Shown here: positions 16,172 to 24,537 of the stretch, one piece after another
Layout of the letters: every line of letters starts with the position of its first letter
Numbering within the stretch: the first letter of the stretch is position 1
From: DASUBN01 sp035691665
GTDB taxonomy: Bacteria > Pseudomonadota > Gammaproteobacteria > Natronospirales > REEB76
Direction: 5' to 3'
Assembly (NCBI GenBank): GCA_035691665.1
Contig: DASSIS010000007.1
Location: 1 to 64,000, forward strand
DNA: 64,000 nucleotides
Program-made: the position numbers and the translations under genes
Notes under the pieces: generated by a model
Told to the model about the DNA's origin: nothing
The model's database searches: none
What the model saw: the letters and a program-made list of their open reading frames with translations, nothing else

Positions 16172-17680
16172 ATGACTTTGAGGCTACCGCAGGCTTACAA
16201 GCTCGATATCCGGCAGCCCTTGGCGGCGGCGGATACGGCCCGGGTCGATGCCCTGGACGCGGTCATTATACTGCTGCCGGAAAGCTCCCTCCAAAAGCGC
16301 TGGCCGGATTTCCCCCATGCCGAGCGCCTCAAGAAACGCATTCCGGAAGGCAAGAAGAGCCTCGCTCCTCTACGTGTCGATCTGCCTAACCCGCGGGGCA
16401 CGGCCGCCGTCCTGGCCTCCTACAAGACCGAGGCCGGTGCCTTCGAGTTCCTGACCCTGGCCCGTAAATGTGTCGCCAAGGCCCGTGAATCAGAACCCAC
16501 GAACCTCGGCTTGCTCATCCCCGGCGCCACCGATGCCCAGCGTGCGGCACTGGCCGAAGCCTTCGCCGCCGCCGTACTGGCCGCCGGATTCGACCCGCCC
16601 CGTTTCAAGTCAGAGCCCGACAAGACGCGACCCATCGCGAGCCTGACCTTGTTCGATGGCGTCAAGCCCGTGGATTTCAGCCGCACGCTCGCCGCCGCCG
16701 AGGGCAACGCCCTGGCCCGCTGGCTCACCATCCTGCCGGCCAACTACCTCACTCCGACCGAATACCACGGCTATGCGAAAGAGCTGGCACGGCGTGAGGG
16801 CTGGAAGTTCGAATTCCTGGATGAGAAAAAGCTGAAAACCATCGGTGCCGACGCATTCCTCGCCGTCTCCCGCGGCAGCGACAGCCGCGATGCGGGCATC
16901 GTGCACCTGAGCTACAAACCGGCACGGGCCGCTCGCGGCGCCAAGGCCGTAGCCCTGGTAGGCAAGGGCATCTGCTACGACACCGGCGGCGCCAACCTCA
17001 AATCCGACAAGTCCATGTTCGGCATGCACGGCGACATGCAGGGCTCAGCGGTGGCGCTTGGCACCCTGCTGGCCCTCACCCGCCTGAAGGCGCCGTTCCA
17101 GATCGACGCCTGGCTCGCCCTGGCTCGCAACCAGATCGGTCCCAAGGCCTATACCCAGAACGAGGTGGTCAAGGCCGGCAACGGCGTGCATATCGAAGTC
17201 ACCCACACCGACGCGGAAGGCCGCATGGTGCTGGCGGACACCCTCGCGCTCGCCACCAGACCGAAGCCGGCCATCACCGTCGACTACGCGACGCTCACCG
17301 GCGCCTGCATGACGGCCTTGGGCAGCCGCTACAGCGGCGCCTTCACCCGGGACAGCGATCTCGCCAAAGCGGTGATCGACGCCGGCGCCCGGAGCGGCGA
17401 ACGGGTCTGGCCTTTCCCCATGGACGGCGACTACGACGAGGACCTGGAGAGCGACATCGCCGACGTGAAGCAGTGCGTGCTGGAGAGCGGCCGCGCCGAC
17501 CACATCCTGGCTTCCCGCTTCCTCTCCCGCTTCGTGCAGGAAGGCGCACCCTGGATCCACGTGGACCTGTCCGCCTCGGAACACAAGGGCGGTCTCGCCC
17601 ACATCCCCACGGAAGTGACGGGCTTCGGGGTGCGTTTCACCTTGAGCCTGCTCCTCGACCAGGGACTCGCACCGGCATGA
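16172..17680 (+). CDS. M17 leucyl aminopeptidase family protein
   Basis: A 502-residue cytosolic metallopeptidase. The catalytic domain has GKGICYDTGGANLKSDKSM (metal-binding Lys and Asp) and HTDAEGRMVLADTL. The canonical family signature is NTDAEGR; here Asn is replaced by His, a variant of certain M17 subgroups. Length fits PepA/PepB relatives. It releases N-terminal residues from peptides. The last bases overlap pyrC (ATGA), suggesting coupled translation. Confidence 0.9.
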   Translation: MTLRLPQAYKLDIRQPLAAADTARVDALDAVIILLPESSLQKRWPDFPHAERLKKRIPEGKKSLAPLRVDLPNPRGTAAVLASYKTEAGAFEFLTLARKCVAKARESEPTNLGLLIPGATDAQRAALAEAFAAAVLAAGFDPPRFKSEPDKTRPIASLTLFDGVKPVDFSRTLAAAEGNALARWLTILPANYLTPTEYHGYAKELARREGWKFEFLDEKKLKTIGADAFLAVSRGSDSRDAGIVHLSYKPARAARGAKAVALVGKGICYDTGGANLKSDKSMFGMHGDMQGSAVALGTLLALTRLKAPFQIDAWLALARNQIGPKAYTQNEVVKAGNGVHIEVTHTDAEGRMVLADTLALATRPKPAITVDYATLTGACMTALGSRYSGAFTRDSDLAKAVIDAGARSGERVWPFPMDGDYDEDLESDIADVKQCVLESGRADHILASRFLSRFVQEGAPWIHVDLSASEHKGGLAHIPTEVTGFGVRFTLSLLLDQGLAPA

Positions 17681-18711
17681 CCGCCACCCTCACCCTCACC
17701 CGGCCCGACGACTGGCACCTGCACCTCAGGGACGGGGAGGTGCTGAAGGACACCGTGGTGCACACCGCCCGGCGCTTCGCCCGGGCCATCGTCATGCCCA
17801 ACCTGAAGCCCCCGGTGATCACGGTGCAGCAGGCCTTGGAATACCGGGAGCGCATCCTGGCGGCCACTCCCGAGAGCGCGAGCTTCACTCCCCTCATGAC
17901 CCTCTATCTCACGGAGAAGACTTGGCCCGAGGAGATCCGCCGCGCCAAGGCCAGCGGTCACGTCTACGCCGTGAAGTATTACCCGGCGGGCGCCACCACC
18001 AACGCGGAGGCAGGCGTACGGGACATCAAGAACTGCCAGGGAGTGCTGGAAGCCATGGCCGAGGCGGGTCTGCCGCTGCTGATCCACGGCGAGGTCACCG
18101 ATCCGGATGTGGACGTGTTCGACCGGGAAACGGTGTTCATCGACAAGGTGCTCGCTCCCCTGGTGCGGCGGCTGCCGGCGCTCAAGGTGGTGCTGGAACA
18201 CGTCACCACCAAGACCGGGGCGGACTTCGTGCTCGCGGCCCCAAAGAACGTGGCAGCCACCCTCACCCCCCAACACCTGCTCCACAACCGCAACGCCCTC
18301 TTCAAGGGAGGCCTGCGCCCCCACCTGTACTGCCTGCCGGTGCTCAAGCGCGAGCGCGACCGGGAGGCACTGCTGAAAGCGGCCGTGAGCGGCGACCCCA
18401 AGTTCTTCCTGGGCACCGACAGCGCTCCGCACGCCCGTTATCTCAAGGAGCATTCCTGCGGCTGCGCTGGCATCTTCAGCGCCCACGCCGGCATCGAGCT
18501 CTACGCGGAAGTCTTCGACCAGGCCGGCGCCCTCGACAAGCTCGAAGCCTTCGCCAGCTTCCACGGCGCGGACTTCTACGGGCTGCCGCGCAACCGCGAT
18601 CGCATCACACTGGTGCGCAAACCCTGGACACCGCCCGAGACTTATCACTTCGGCGATGCCGCCCTGGTGCCGTTCCGCGCCGGCGAAGAAGTCGCCTGGA
18701 GCCTCGCGTAA
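17677..18711 (+). CDS. pyrC: Dihydroorotase (class II)
   Basis: A 344-residue enzyme of de novo pyrimidine synthesis that cyclises carbamoyl aspartate. Zinc ligands sit in DDWHLHLRDG (His14, His16), the carboxylated Lys is in YAVKYYPAGATTN, further His are in LIHGEV and LEHVTT, and the catalytic Asp is in LGTDSAPH. Length matches E. coli PyrC (348). I chose the ATG at 17677, which overlaps the peptidase stop; a longer open frame upstream is inside the peptidase gene. Confidence 0.95.
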   Translation: MTATLTLTRPDDWHLHLRDGEVLKDTVVHTARRFARAIVMPNLKPPVITVQQALEYRERILAATPESASFTPLMTLYLTEKTWPEEIRRAKASGHVYAVKYYPAGATTNAEAGVRDIKNCQGVLEAMAEAGLPLLIHGEVTDPDVDVFDRETVFIDKVLAPLVRRLPALKVVLEHVTTKTGADFVLAAPKNVAATLTPQHLLHNRNALFKGGLRPHLYCLPVLKRERDREALLKAAVSGDPKFFLGTDSAPHARYLKEHSCGCAGIFSAHAGIELYAEVFDQAGALDKLEAFASFHGADFYGLPRNRDRITLVRKPWTPPETYHFGDAALVPFRAGEEVAWSLA

Positions 18712-18749
18712 ACATATCTTCCCGCGGCTCCTTCCTTTATCCTTCAACC

Positions 18750-19385
18750 ATGGACGAGACCCACGCACCTCACCCCTTCGCCACGCGCTTCCGCGGCTTC
18801 CTGCCGGTGGTGGTGGACGTGGAGACCGGTGGCTTCAACCATAAAACTGATGCCTTGCTGGAGATCGCCGGCGTGTTCCTGGAGATGGGCCCGGACGGGC
18901 GCCTCTCCCGCGGCGTGACCCACAGCTTCCACGTCCAGCCCTTCGAGGGGGCCAACATCGAACCGGCGGCCCTCGCCATCACAGGAATCGACCCTCATCA
19001 TCCCCTACGCCCTGCCCTGCCGGAGCGCGAGGCGTTGCGGCGCCTGTTCCGGGAAGTGCGCAACGACCTCGACAAGTACGGCTGCAACCGCGCGGTGCTG
19101 GTCGGTCACAACGCTTTCTTCGACCTCAACTTCCTCAATGCCGCCGTGGAACGCAGCGGCGTGAAGCGCAACCCCTTCCACCCCTTCTCCAGCTTCGACA
19201 CCGCGACCCTGGGCGGTGTGGCCGTGGGCCAGACGGTCCTGGCCCGCGCGGTGGAAGCCTTGCGACTGCCCTGGGACAGCTCCGCCGCCCATTCCGCCGC
19301 CTATGATGCGGAGAAGACCGCTGATCTCTTCTGCGAGATCGTCAACCGCTTCCAGGGCATCTATCAGGGGTCGCTCGCTCGCTAA
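18750..19385 (+). CDS. rnt: Ribonuclease T
   Basis: A 211-residue 3'-5' exonuclease of the DEDDh group that trims tRNA and stable RNA 3' ends. The catalytic acids are in VVVDVETGGFN (Asp, Glu), GHNAFFDLNFL (Asp) and HSAAYDAEKTA (His, Asp). Arg/Lys-rich segments match RNase T. Its start lies 38 bases after pyrC; it ends immediately before a terminator. Restricted largely to gammaproteobacteria, so it supports the taxonomic reading. Confidence 0.95.
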   Translation: MDETHAPHPFATRFRGFLPVVVDVETGGFNHKTDALLEIAGVFLEMGPDGRLSRGVTHSFHVQPFEGANIEPAALAITGIDPHHPLRPALPEREALRRLFREVRNDLDKYGCNRAVLVGHNAFFDLNFLNAAVERSGVKRNPFHPFSSFDTATLGGVAVGQTVLARAVEALRLPWDSSAAHSAAYDAEKTADLFCEIVNRFQGIYQGSLAR

Positions 19386-19388
19386 ATG

Positions 19389-19414
19389 GAAACGGGACCT
19401 CGCGGTCCCGTTTC
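19389..19414. terminator. Bidirectional terminator between rnt and grxD
   Basis: A perfect 11-bp stem, GAAACGGGACC with GGTCCCGTTTC, around the loop TCGC. It lies between the convergent genes rnt and grxD. Confidence 0.85.
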
Positions 19415-19442
19415 GATCCAATCCTCCCCGGCAAGCACCCGT

Positions 19443-19766
19443 TCAGGAATGCTTGATTCCTTTCTCATCGAACAGCTTCGCGAGCTCGCCCGACTGGAAC
19501 ATCTCCACCGTGATGTCGCAGCCGCCGATGAGTTCGCCTTTCACGAAGAGCTGCGGGAACGTGGGCCAGTTGGAGACCTTGGGTAGCGTCGCGCGCACCT
19601 CCGGTTCCGCCAGCACGTTCACATGCCCGAACTCCACCCCCAGGGACTTCAGCACTTGGGAGGTGCGGGCCGAGAACCCGCACTGCGGGAAGTCCGGCGT
19701 GCCTTTCATGAAGAGCACCACCGGCTGGCTGGCGATCTCCTGTTTGATGCGTTCGACGGTATCCAT
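19443..19766 (-). CDS. grxD: Monothiol glutaredoxin Grx4
   Basis: A 107-residue CGFS glutaredoxin: active-site Cys29 in PQCGFSARTSQVL, glutathione-binding WPTFPQLFVKGELIGGCDI, length typical (E. coli GrxD 115). Binds and transfers [2Fe-2S] clusters with BolA partners. Followed upstream on the same strand by the BON lipoprotein gene with a 39-base gap, so they may share a transcript. Confidence 0.95.
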   Translation of the reverse strand: MDTVERIKQEIASQPVVLFMKGTPDFPQCGFSARTSQVLKSLGVEFGHVNVLAEPEVRATLPKVSNWPTFPQLFVKGELIGGCDITVEMFQSGELAKLFDEKGIKHS

Positions 19767-19805
19767 GGTCGCTTACTCCCCGGCGCAAACCGGGTTGTGT
19801 CTCGG

Positions 19806-20135
19806 TTAGTTGGATTTTACTTCAAGCTCGGACACCACGTCTTTCACCCCACTGACACTCTTGGCCACGGTGATGGCCTGCTCCCGCAGGGCTTCGGTGG
19901 GCAGCGTGCCTTTCAGGGTCACCACCTGATGATCCGTGATGACCTTGATGTCAAAAGACTTAAGCCCTTCATCGGCGAGGAGCTTGGACTTGACCGCGGT
20001 GGTCAAGTAGGAGTCGTCCATGAAACTGCCGGCCCGCTGGGCGGGCATGGGCTGGTCGCTGGAACAGCCCGCGAGGGTGAACAGGGCGGCACCGGAGAGG
20101 ACCAGTGCCATCAGGATGCCGGTTTTCATGCGCAT
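19806..20135 (-). CDS. BON-domain lipoprotein
   Basis: A 109-residue lipoprotein. The signal sequence ends in LAGCSS; one BON domain follows (DDSYLTTAVKSKLLADEG through GVKDVVSELEV). BON proteins (OsmY, DolP types) bind phospholipid and guard the envelope. The ATG at 20135 has AGGAG 9 bases upstream; a longer start at 20156 lacks one. Confidence 0.85.
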   Translation of the reverse strand: MRMKTGILMALVLSGAALFTLAGCSSDQPMPAQRAGSFMDDSYLTTAVKSKLLADEGLKSFDIKVITDHQVVTLKGTLPTEALREQAITVAKSVSGVKDVVSELEVKSN

Positions 20136-20152
20136 GGTGGTTACTCCTGCGT

Positions 20153-20335
20153 TCATTGTGTCTCGATAATTGTACCGTTACGCCTATCGGGGAGTTCACC
20201 CAGGATGCGGCGCCGTTCGTCTTCGCTAAGTCGTAGCCAGCCTGCGATCTCGCCGATATGCCGGCGGCAACCCAGGCAGTATTCATCGTCGTCCAGCGCG
20301 CAGATACCTATGCAAGGCGATGTGATCGGATCCAT
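20153..20335 (-). CDS. DUF1289 small Cys protein
   Basis: A 60-residue protein beginning MDPITSPCIGICALDDDEYCLGCRRH. The four Cys (CIGIC, CLGC) are the DUF1289 hallmark and could bind a metal; the remainder (EIAGWLRLSEDERRRIL) also matches. Function is not established. The start at 20335 is chosen because family members begin just before the first Cys; upstream codons are not similar. Confidence 0.88.
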   Translation of the reverse strand: MDPITSPCIGICALDDDEYCLGCRRHIGEIAGWLRLSEDERRRILGELPDRRNGTIIETQ

Positions 20336-20477
20336 GGTAAGCGGCACGTATGGCGGGATGATGGCATGGATAGCGGGAAGGATTATACTAATTGTATCGC
20401 TTGTCCCGGCCATCCATTTGACACTTGCCGGGACGGCATCTCAGCCTCCATAAGAATCAGGCAATGAGGAGTATGCG

Positions 20478-21092
20478 ATGAACCCCCTGAACAGTATCAA
20501 AGGCACGCTGATCTGCGGTTTCGTGCTTGCCATCGTGATCGCACTCGTGCTCAACATGGGTGTCGGCACCGTGAATTGGCTGACGCTGGTCCGCTGGATC
20601 CACATCCTGGCGGGCATCACCTGGATCGGCCTGCTCTACTACTTCAACTTCGTGCAGACCCCGGCCATGGCCGTGGCCGCCGCTGACAAGGGTGGACCCG
20701 GCGGCGCCGGCGTCTCCAAATACGTGGCGCCCCTGGCGCTGCTCTGGTTCCGCTGGTCTGCCCTTCTCACCTGGGTGATGGGTTTCTGCTATCTCGCCTA
20801 CCGCGGCAGCTTGGGCGCTTTCGCCCTGGGGCTGGAGAAATCCCCGGTGGACAGCTACGAGCTCACCATCGGCGTCGGCGCCTGGCTCGGCACCATCATG
20901 CTGTTCAACGTCTGGGTGCTGATCTGGCCGAACCAGAAGAAGATCCTGGGCATCGTCTCGGCCACCGACGAGCAGAAGGCCAAGGGCCGCAAGATCGCGG
21001 GCATGGCTTCCCGCATCAACACCCTGCTATCCATCCCCATGATCATGTGCATGGCTTCTGCAAGCCACGGCTTGCCCCTCATCCACGGCTGA
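20478..21092 (+). CDS. PuuD-type urate hydroxylase-like membrane protein
   Basis: A 204-residue protein with four to five membrane helices and the segment VRWIHILAGITWIGLLYYFNF, which is conserved in the membrane domain of PuuD-like proteins. In bona fide PuuD this domain is fused to a cytochrome c; here there is none. Many gammaproteobacteria carry this stand-alone form without uric acid genes, so urate turnover should not be assumed. Confidence 0.75.
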   Translation: MNPLNSIKGTLICGFVLAIVIALVLNMGVGTVNWLTLVRWIHILAGITWIGLLYYFNFVQTPAMAVAAADKGGPGGAGVSKYVAPLALLWFRWSALLTWVMGFCYLAYRGSLGAFALGLEKSPVDSYELTIGVGAWLGTIMLFNVWVLIWPNQKKILGIVSATDEQKAKGRKIAGMASRINTLLSIPMIMCMASASHGLPLIHG

Positions 21093-21116
21093 GCCGGTCT
21101 TTTGAAGCTTGATGGG

Positions 21117-21146
21117 AGGCCCGGCCGCGAGGTCGGGCCTCTTTAT
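21117..21146 (+). terminator. Terminator after the PuuD-like gene
   Basis: The stem AGGCCCGGCC with GGTCGGGCCT (one G-U pair), a GCGA loop and a CTTTATTTAT tail lie 24 bases after the stop codon. Confidence 0.8.
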
Positions 21147-21183
21147 TTATAATAGGCTCCGGTCCCTCACCGGCAGCAGCCCC

Positions 21184-22032
21184 ATGTCCTCCCCCCTGCC
21201 CTCCCTGCCATCGGATATCCCGGTCACCGTGAGCCGCGCGCTCGCCGAGGACATCGGCGATGGCGACCTCACCGCCGCCCTGGTCCCGGCCGCGGGGCGT
21301 GCCCGGGGTCGGGTGATCTCCCGGGAACCGGCCGTGCTCTGCGGCACCGCCTGGTTCGACGAGGTGTTCCGGCAGGTGGATGACGCCATCGGCATCCACT
21401 GGGAAGCGGGCGACGGCGAAGCCGTGCATCGCGACCAGGTGCTGTGCCGCCTCGAAGGTCCGGCTCGGGGCATGCTCACCGGCGAGCGCAGCGCCCTGAA
21501 CTTCCTCCAGATGCTATCGGCCACCGCGACCGTCGCGCGGCGCTACGCGGAAGCCGTGCAGGGTACGGGTACCACCATCCTGGACACCCGCAAGACCCTG
21601 CCCGGGCTGCGCAACGCCCAGAAGTACGCCGTGCGCTGCGGCGGAGCCAGCAACTACCGCATGGGGCTCTACGACGGCATCCTAATCAAGGAGAACCACA
21701 TCATAGCGGCCGGCGGCATCGCCGCCGTGGTCGCCGCAGCGCGCCGGCAGAGCACCGGGGTGCCGGTGGAAGTGGAGGTGGAGACCCTGCAGCAGGTCAA
21801 GGAGGCGCTGGCGGCAGGCGCCGACATCCTGCTGCTGGACAACTTCAAGCTGGAAGGCATGCGTGAAGCCGTGCAAATCACGGCGCGGCGCGCCAAACTG
21901 GAAGCCTCAGGCGGCATCGACATCACCCAGATCAGGGCCGTGGCCGAGACCGGCGTCGACTACATCTCCGTGGGGGCGCTCACCAAGGATGTGGACGCGA
22001 TAGATCTCTCCATGCGCTTCGAATTCGCTTGA
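21184..22032 (+). CDS. nadC: Nicotinate-nucleotide pyrophosphorylase
   Basis: A 282-residue enzyme of NAD synthesis that converts quinolinate and PRPP into nicotinate mononucleotide. Motifs: AEDIGDGDLTAAL at the N-terminus, ERSALNFLQMLSATAT, TRKTLPGLR, NYRMGLYDGILIKENH, and VEVEVETLQQ. Start at 21184 matches family length; the open frame further upstream crosses the terminator. Confidence 0.95.
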   Translation: MSSPLPSLPSDIPVTVSRALAEDIGDGDLTAALVPAAGRARGRVISREPAVLCGTAWFDEVFRQVDDAIGIHWEAGDGEAVHRDQVLCRLEGPARGMLTGERSALNFLQMLSATATVARRYAEAVQGTGTTILDTRKTLPGLRNAQKYAVRCGGASNYRMGLYDGILIKENHIIAAGGIAAVVAAARRQSTGVPVEVEVETLQQVKEALAAGADILLLDNFKLEGMREAVQITARRAKLEASGGIDITQIRAVAETGVDYISVGALTKDVDAIDLSMRFEFA

Positions 22033-22062
22033 CCCCATAAGAATCCATCACAAGGAAACGGC

Positions 22063-24477
22063 ATGTCAGGACTGATCTTCGCTCTCATCGTCATCGCCGC
22101 CTTCTGGGCCCTGGCGTATTTCGCTGCCCCCCTGTGGCTGTGGACCGCGGCCGCCACCATCGGCCTCATCGCCGACGGCTGGCTCACCCACGTGCAGCCG
22201 ACCCTAGCCTGGGTGATCTTCATCGTGCTGGCGGTGCCGCTCAACCTGCCCCCTCTGCGCCGGATGCTGCTCACCGACCATCTGCTCGGCTGGTTCCGCA
22301 GGGTGCTGCCGCCCATCTCCGAGACCGAGCGCATCGCCATCGATGCCGGCAACACCTGGTGGGATGCGGATCTATTCACCGGCCGGCCGGACTGGAAGAA
22401 GCTCCTGGCCACCCCCGCCGCCAACCTCAGCGACGAGGAGCAGGCCTTCCTGGACGGGCCGGTGGAGGAGTTCTGCAAGTCGCTGGACGATTGGAAGATC
22501 ACCCATGAGCTCTTCGACCTGACGCCTGAAGCCTGGGAGCTCATCCGCAAGCACCGCTTCTTCGGCATGATCATCCCCAAGCAATACGGCGGGCACGGCT
22601 TCTCCGCCCTCGCCCACTCCACGGTGGTGATGAAGATCGGCACCCGCAGCACCAGCGCCGCGGTCACGGTCATGGTGCCGAACTCCCTTGGCCCCGGCGA
22701 ACTGTTGCTGCATTACGGCACCGAGGCCCAGAAGCAACACTACCTGCCGCGCCTCGCGCGCGCCGAAGAGATCCCCTGCTTTGCCCTCACCGGCCCCTAT
22801 GTGGGCTCGGATGCCGGTGCGCTGCCGGACAACGGCATCGTCTGCAAGGGCATGTACCAGGGCAAGGAGACCTTGGGCTTCCGCGTCAACTGGGACAAGC
22901 GCTACATCACGCTCGCGCCGGTGGCCACCATCCTGGGCGTGGCCTTCAAGGCCTTCGACCCGGATCACCTCCTGGGCGACAAGGTCGACCTCGGCATCAC
23001 CCTCGCGCTCATCCCCACTGACCTGCCGGGCGTGGAGATCGGCAAGCGCCATAATCCGCTGAACTCGGCGTTCATGAACGGCCCGACCCGCGGCCAGGAC
23101 GTATTCATCCCCTTCGACTGCCTCATCGGTGGCACCGAGTACATCGGCCAGGGCTGGAAGATGCTCATGAACTGCCTGTCAGTGGGCCGCGCCATCTCCC
23201 TGCCGGCGCTCGGCACCGGCGCCGGGAAGCACGCGAGCCGCGTGACGGGCGCCTATGGCCGGGTGCGCAAGCAGTTCCGCGTACCCATCGGCAAGTTCGA
23301 AGGTGTGGAGGAAGCGCTGGCCCGCATCGGCGCTTACACCTACCGCATGGACGCGGCGCGGCGCCTCACCGCGGGCGCCCTCGATCGGGGCGAGAAGCCC
23401 TCGGTGCTCTCCGCCATCCTCAAATACCACTGCACGGAAGGCATGCGCCAGGTGCTGGGCGACGCCATGGACGTGCACGGCGGTCGCGGGGTCATGATGG
23501 GCCCGCGCAACTACCTGGCGCGCGGCTACCAGGCGGTGCCCGTGAGCATCACCGTGGAAGGCGCCAACATCCTGACCCGTAGCATGATCATCTTCGGCCA
23601 AGGCGCGATCCGCGCGCATCCCTACCTGCTGAAGGAGATGGAAGCGGCTTCCAGCGAGGACCACGCCAAGGCCGCGGTGGAGTTCGACCGGGCGCTCTTC
23701 GCCCACATCGGCTTCACCATCAGCAACGCGGCCCGGGCCCTGTTCCTAGGGCTCACCGGCGCCCTGTTCGTGCCGGCACCCGGGGATTCCGCCACACGCC
23801 GCTATTACCGGCAGCTCTCCCGCATGAGCGCAGCCTTCACCTTCACCGCCGATGTGGGCCTGCTCCTGCTGGGTGGCGAGATGAAGCGCAAGGAGAAGCT
23901 CTCGGCCCGCTACGGCGATATCCTGAGCCACCTCTACCTCGCCTCGGCGGTGCTGAAGCAGTACGAGGACCAAGGCCGGCCCGCGGCGGACCTGCCGCTG
24001 GTGGAATGGGCCTGCCAGGATTCGTTGCATGCCATCCAGCAAGCTCTCGAGGGCCTGCTGCGCAACTTCCCCTCGCGGCCCCTGGGCTGGCTCATGCGCC
24101 TCCTGGTCCTACCCTTAGGGCGGCCCTATGCGCCAGTCGGCGACAGGCTGGGCCATAAGGTAGCTAGCTTGCTGCTCGAGCCCTCTGACGCCCGGGACCG
24201 CCTCACCCGCCACGCCTTCACCTCCACCGACCCCAAGGATCCGGTGGGCCGTATGGAACACGCTTTGAAGCAGACCCTCGCCGCGGAACCCGTGGAAGAG
24301 AAGCTGCAGCAGGGTATGAAGAAGCGGCTGACTCCGGCGAACTATATCGGCCTCGTGGATGAAGCGGTGGCCAAGGGCATCATCGACGCCAAGGAAGCCA
24401 CGCTGCTGCGCGACACCCATGCGGTGATCCGCGATGCCATCGACGTGGACGAGTTCGGGAGCTTGAAGGGAGCCTGA
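22063..24477 (+). CDS. fadE: Acyl-CoA dehydrogenase, FadE type
   Basis: An 804-residue flavoenzyme that starts fatty-acid beta-oxidation. Two hydrophobic helices at residues 1-65 anchor it, then a linker, then the ACAD core: IPKQYGGHGFSALAHST, PCFALTGPYVGSDAGALPD (flavin region), and the C-terminal domain with DVHGGRGVMMGPRNYLARGY, followed by the FadE-specific C-terminal extension. Length fits E. coli FadE (814). Preceded by a GGAAA site 30 bases after nadC and followed by a strong terminator. Confidence 0.93.
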   Translation: MSGLIFALIVIAAFWALAYFAAPLWLWTAAATIGLIADGWLTHVQPTLAWVIFIVLAVPLNLPPLRRMLLTDHLLGWFRRVLPPISETERIAIDAGNTWWDADLFTGRPDWKKLLATPAANLSDEEQAFLDGPVEEFCKSLDDWKITHELFDLTPEAWELIRKHRFFGMIIPKQYGGHGFSALAHSTVVMKIGTRSTSAAVTVMVPNSLGPGELLLHYGTEAQKQHYLPRLARAEEIPCFALTGPYVGSDAGALPDNGIVCKGMYQGKETLGFRVNWDKRYITLAPVATILGVAFKAFDPDHLLGDKVDLGITLALIPTDLPGVEIGKRHNPLNSAFMNGPTRGQDVFIPFDCLIGGTEYIGQGWKMLMNCLSVGRAISLPALGTGAGKHASRVTGAYGRVRKQFRVPIGKFEGVEEALARIGAYTYRMDAARRLTAGALDRGEKPSVLSAILKYHCTEGMRQVLGDAMDVHGGRGVMMGPRNYLARGYQAVPVSITVEGANILTRSMIIFGQGAIRAHPYLLKEMEAASSEDHAKAAVEFDRALFAHIGFTISNAARALFLGLTGALFVPAPGDSATRRYYRQLSRMSAAFTFTADVGLLLLGGEMKRKEKLSARYGDILSHLYLASAVLKQYEDQGRPAADLPLVEWACQDSLHAIQQALEGLLRNFPSRPLGWLMRLLVLPLGRPYAPVGDRLGHKVASLLLEPSDARDRLTRHAFTSTDPKDPVGRMEHALKQTLAAEPVEEKLQQGMKKRLTPANYIGLVDEAVAKGIIDAKEATLLRDTHAVIRDAIDVDEFGSLKGA

Positions 24478-24503
24478 GCGGGGCTTTCGAGGATGCCGTG
24501 ATG

Positions 24504-24537
24504 GAAAAGCCCCGGGTTTGCCGGGGCTTTTCTTTTT
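24504..24537 (+). terminator. fadE terminator
   Basis: A 12-bp stem, GAAAAGCCCCGG with CCGGGGCTTTTC, is followed by TTTTTT. The T-run touches the stop codon of the convergent GGDEF-EAL gene. Confidence 0.9.

Noticed and set aside
20478..21092. Assigning urate oxidation to the PuuD-like protein
   Set aside because: The cytochrome domain and all purine catabolism genes are missing nearby.
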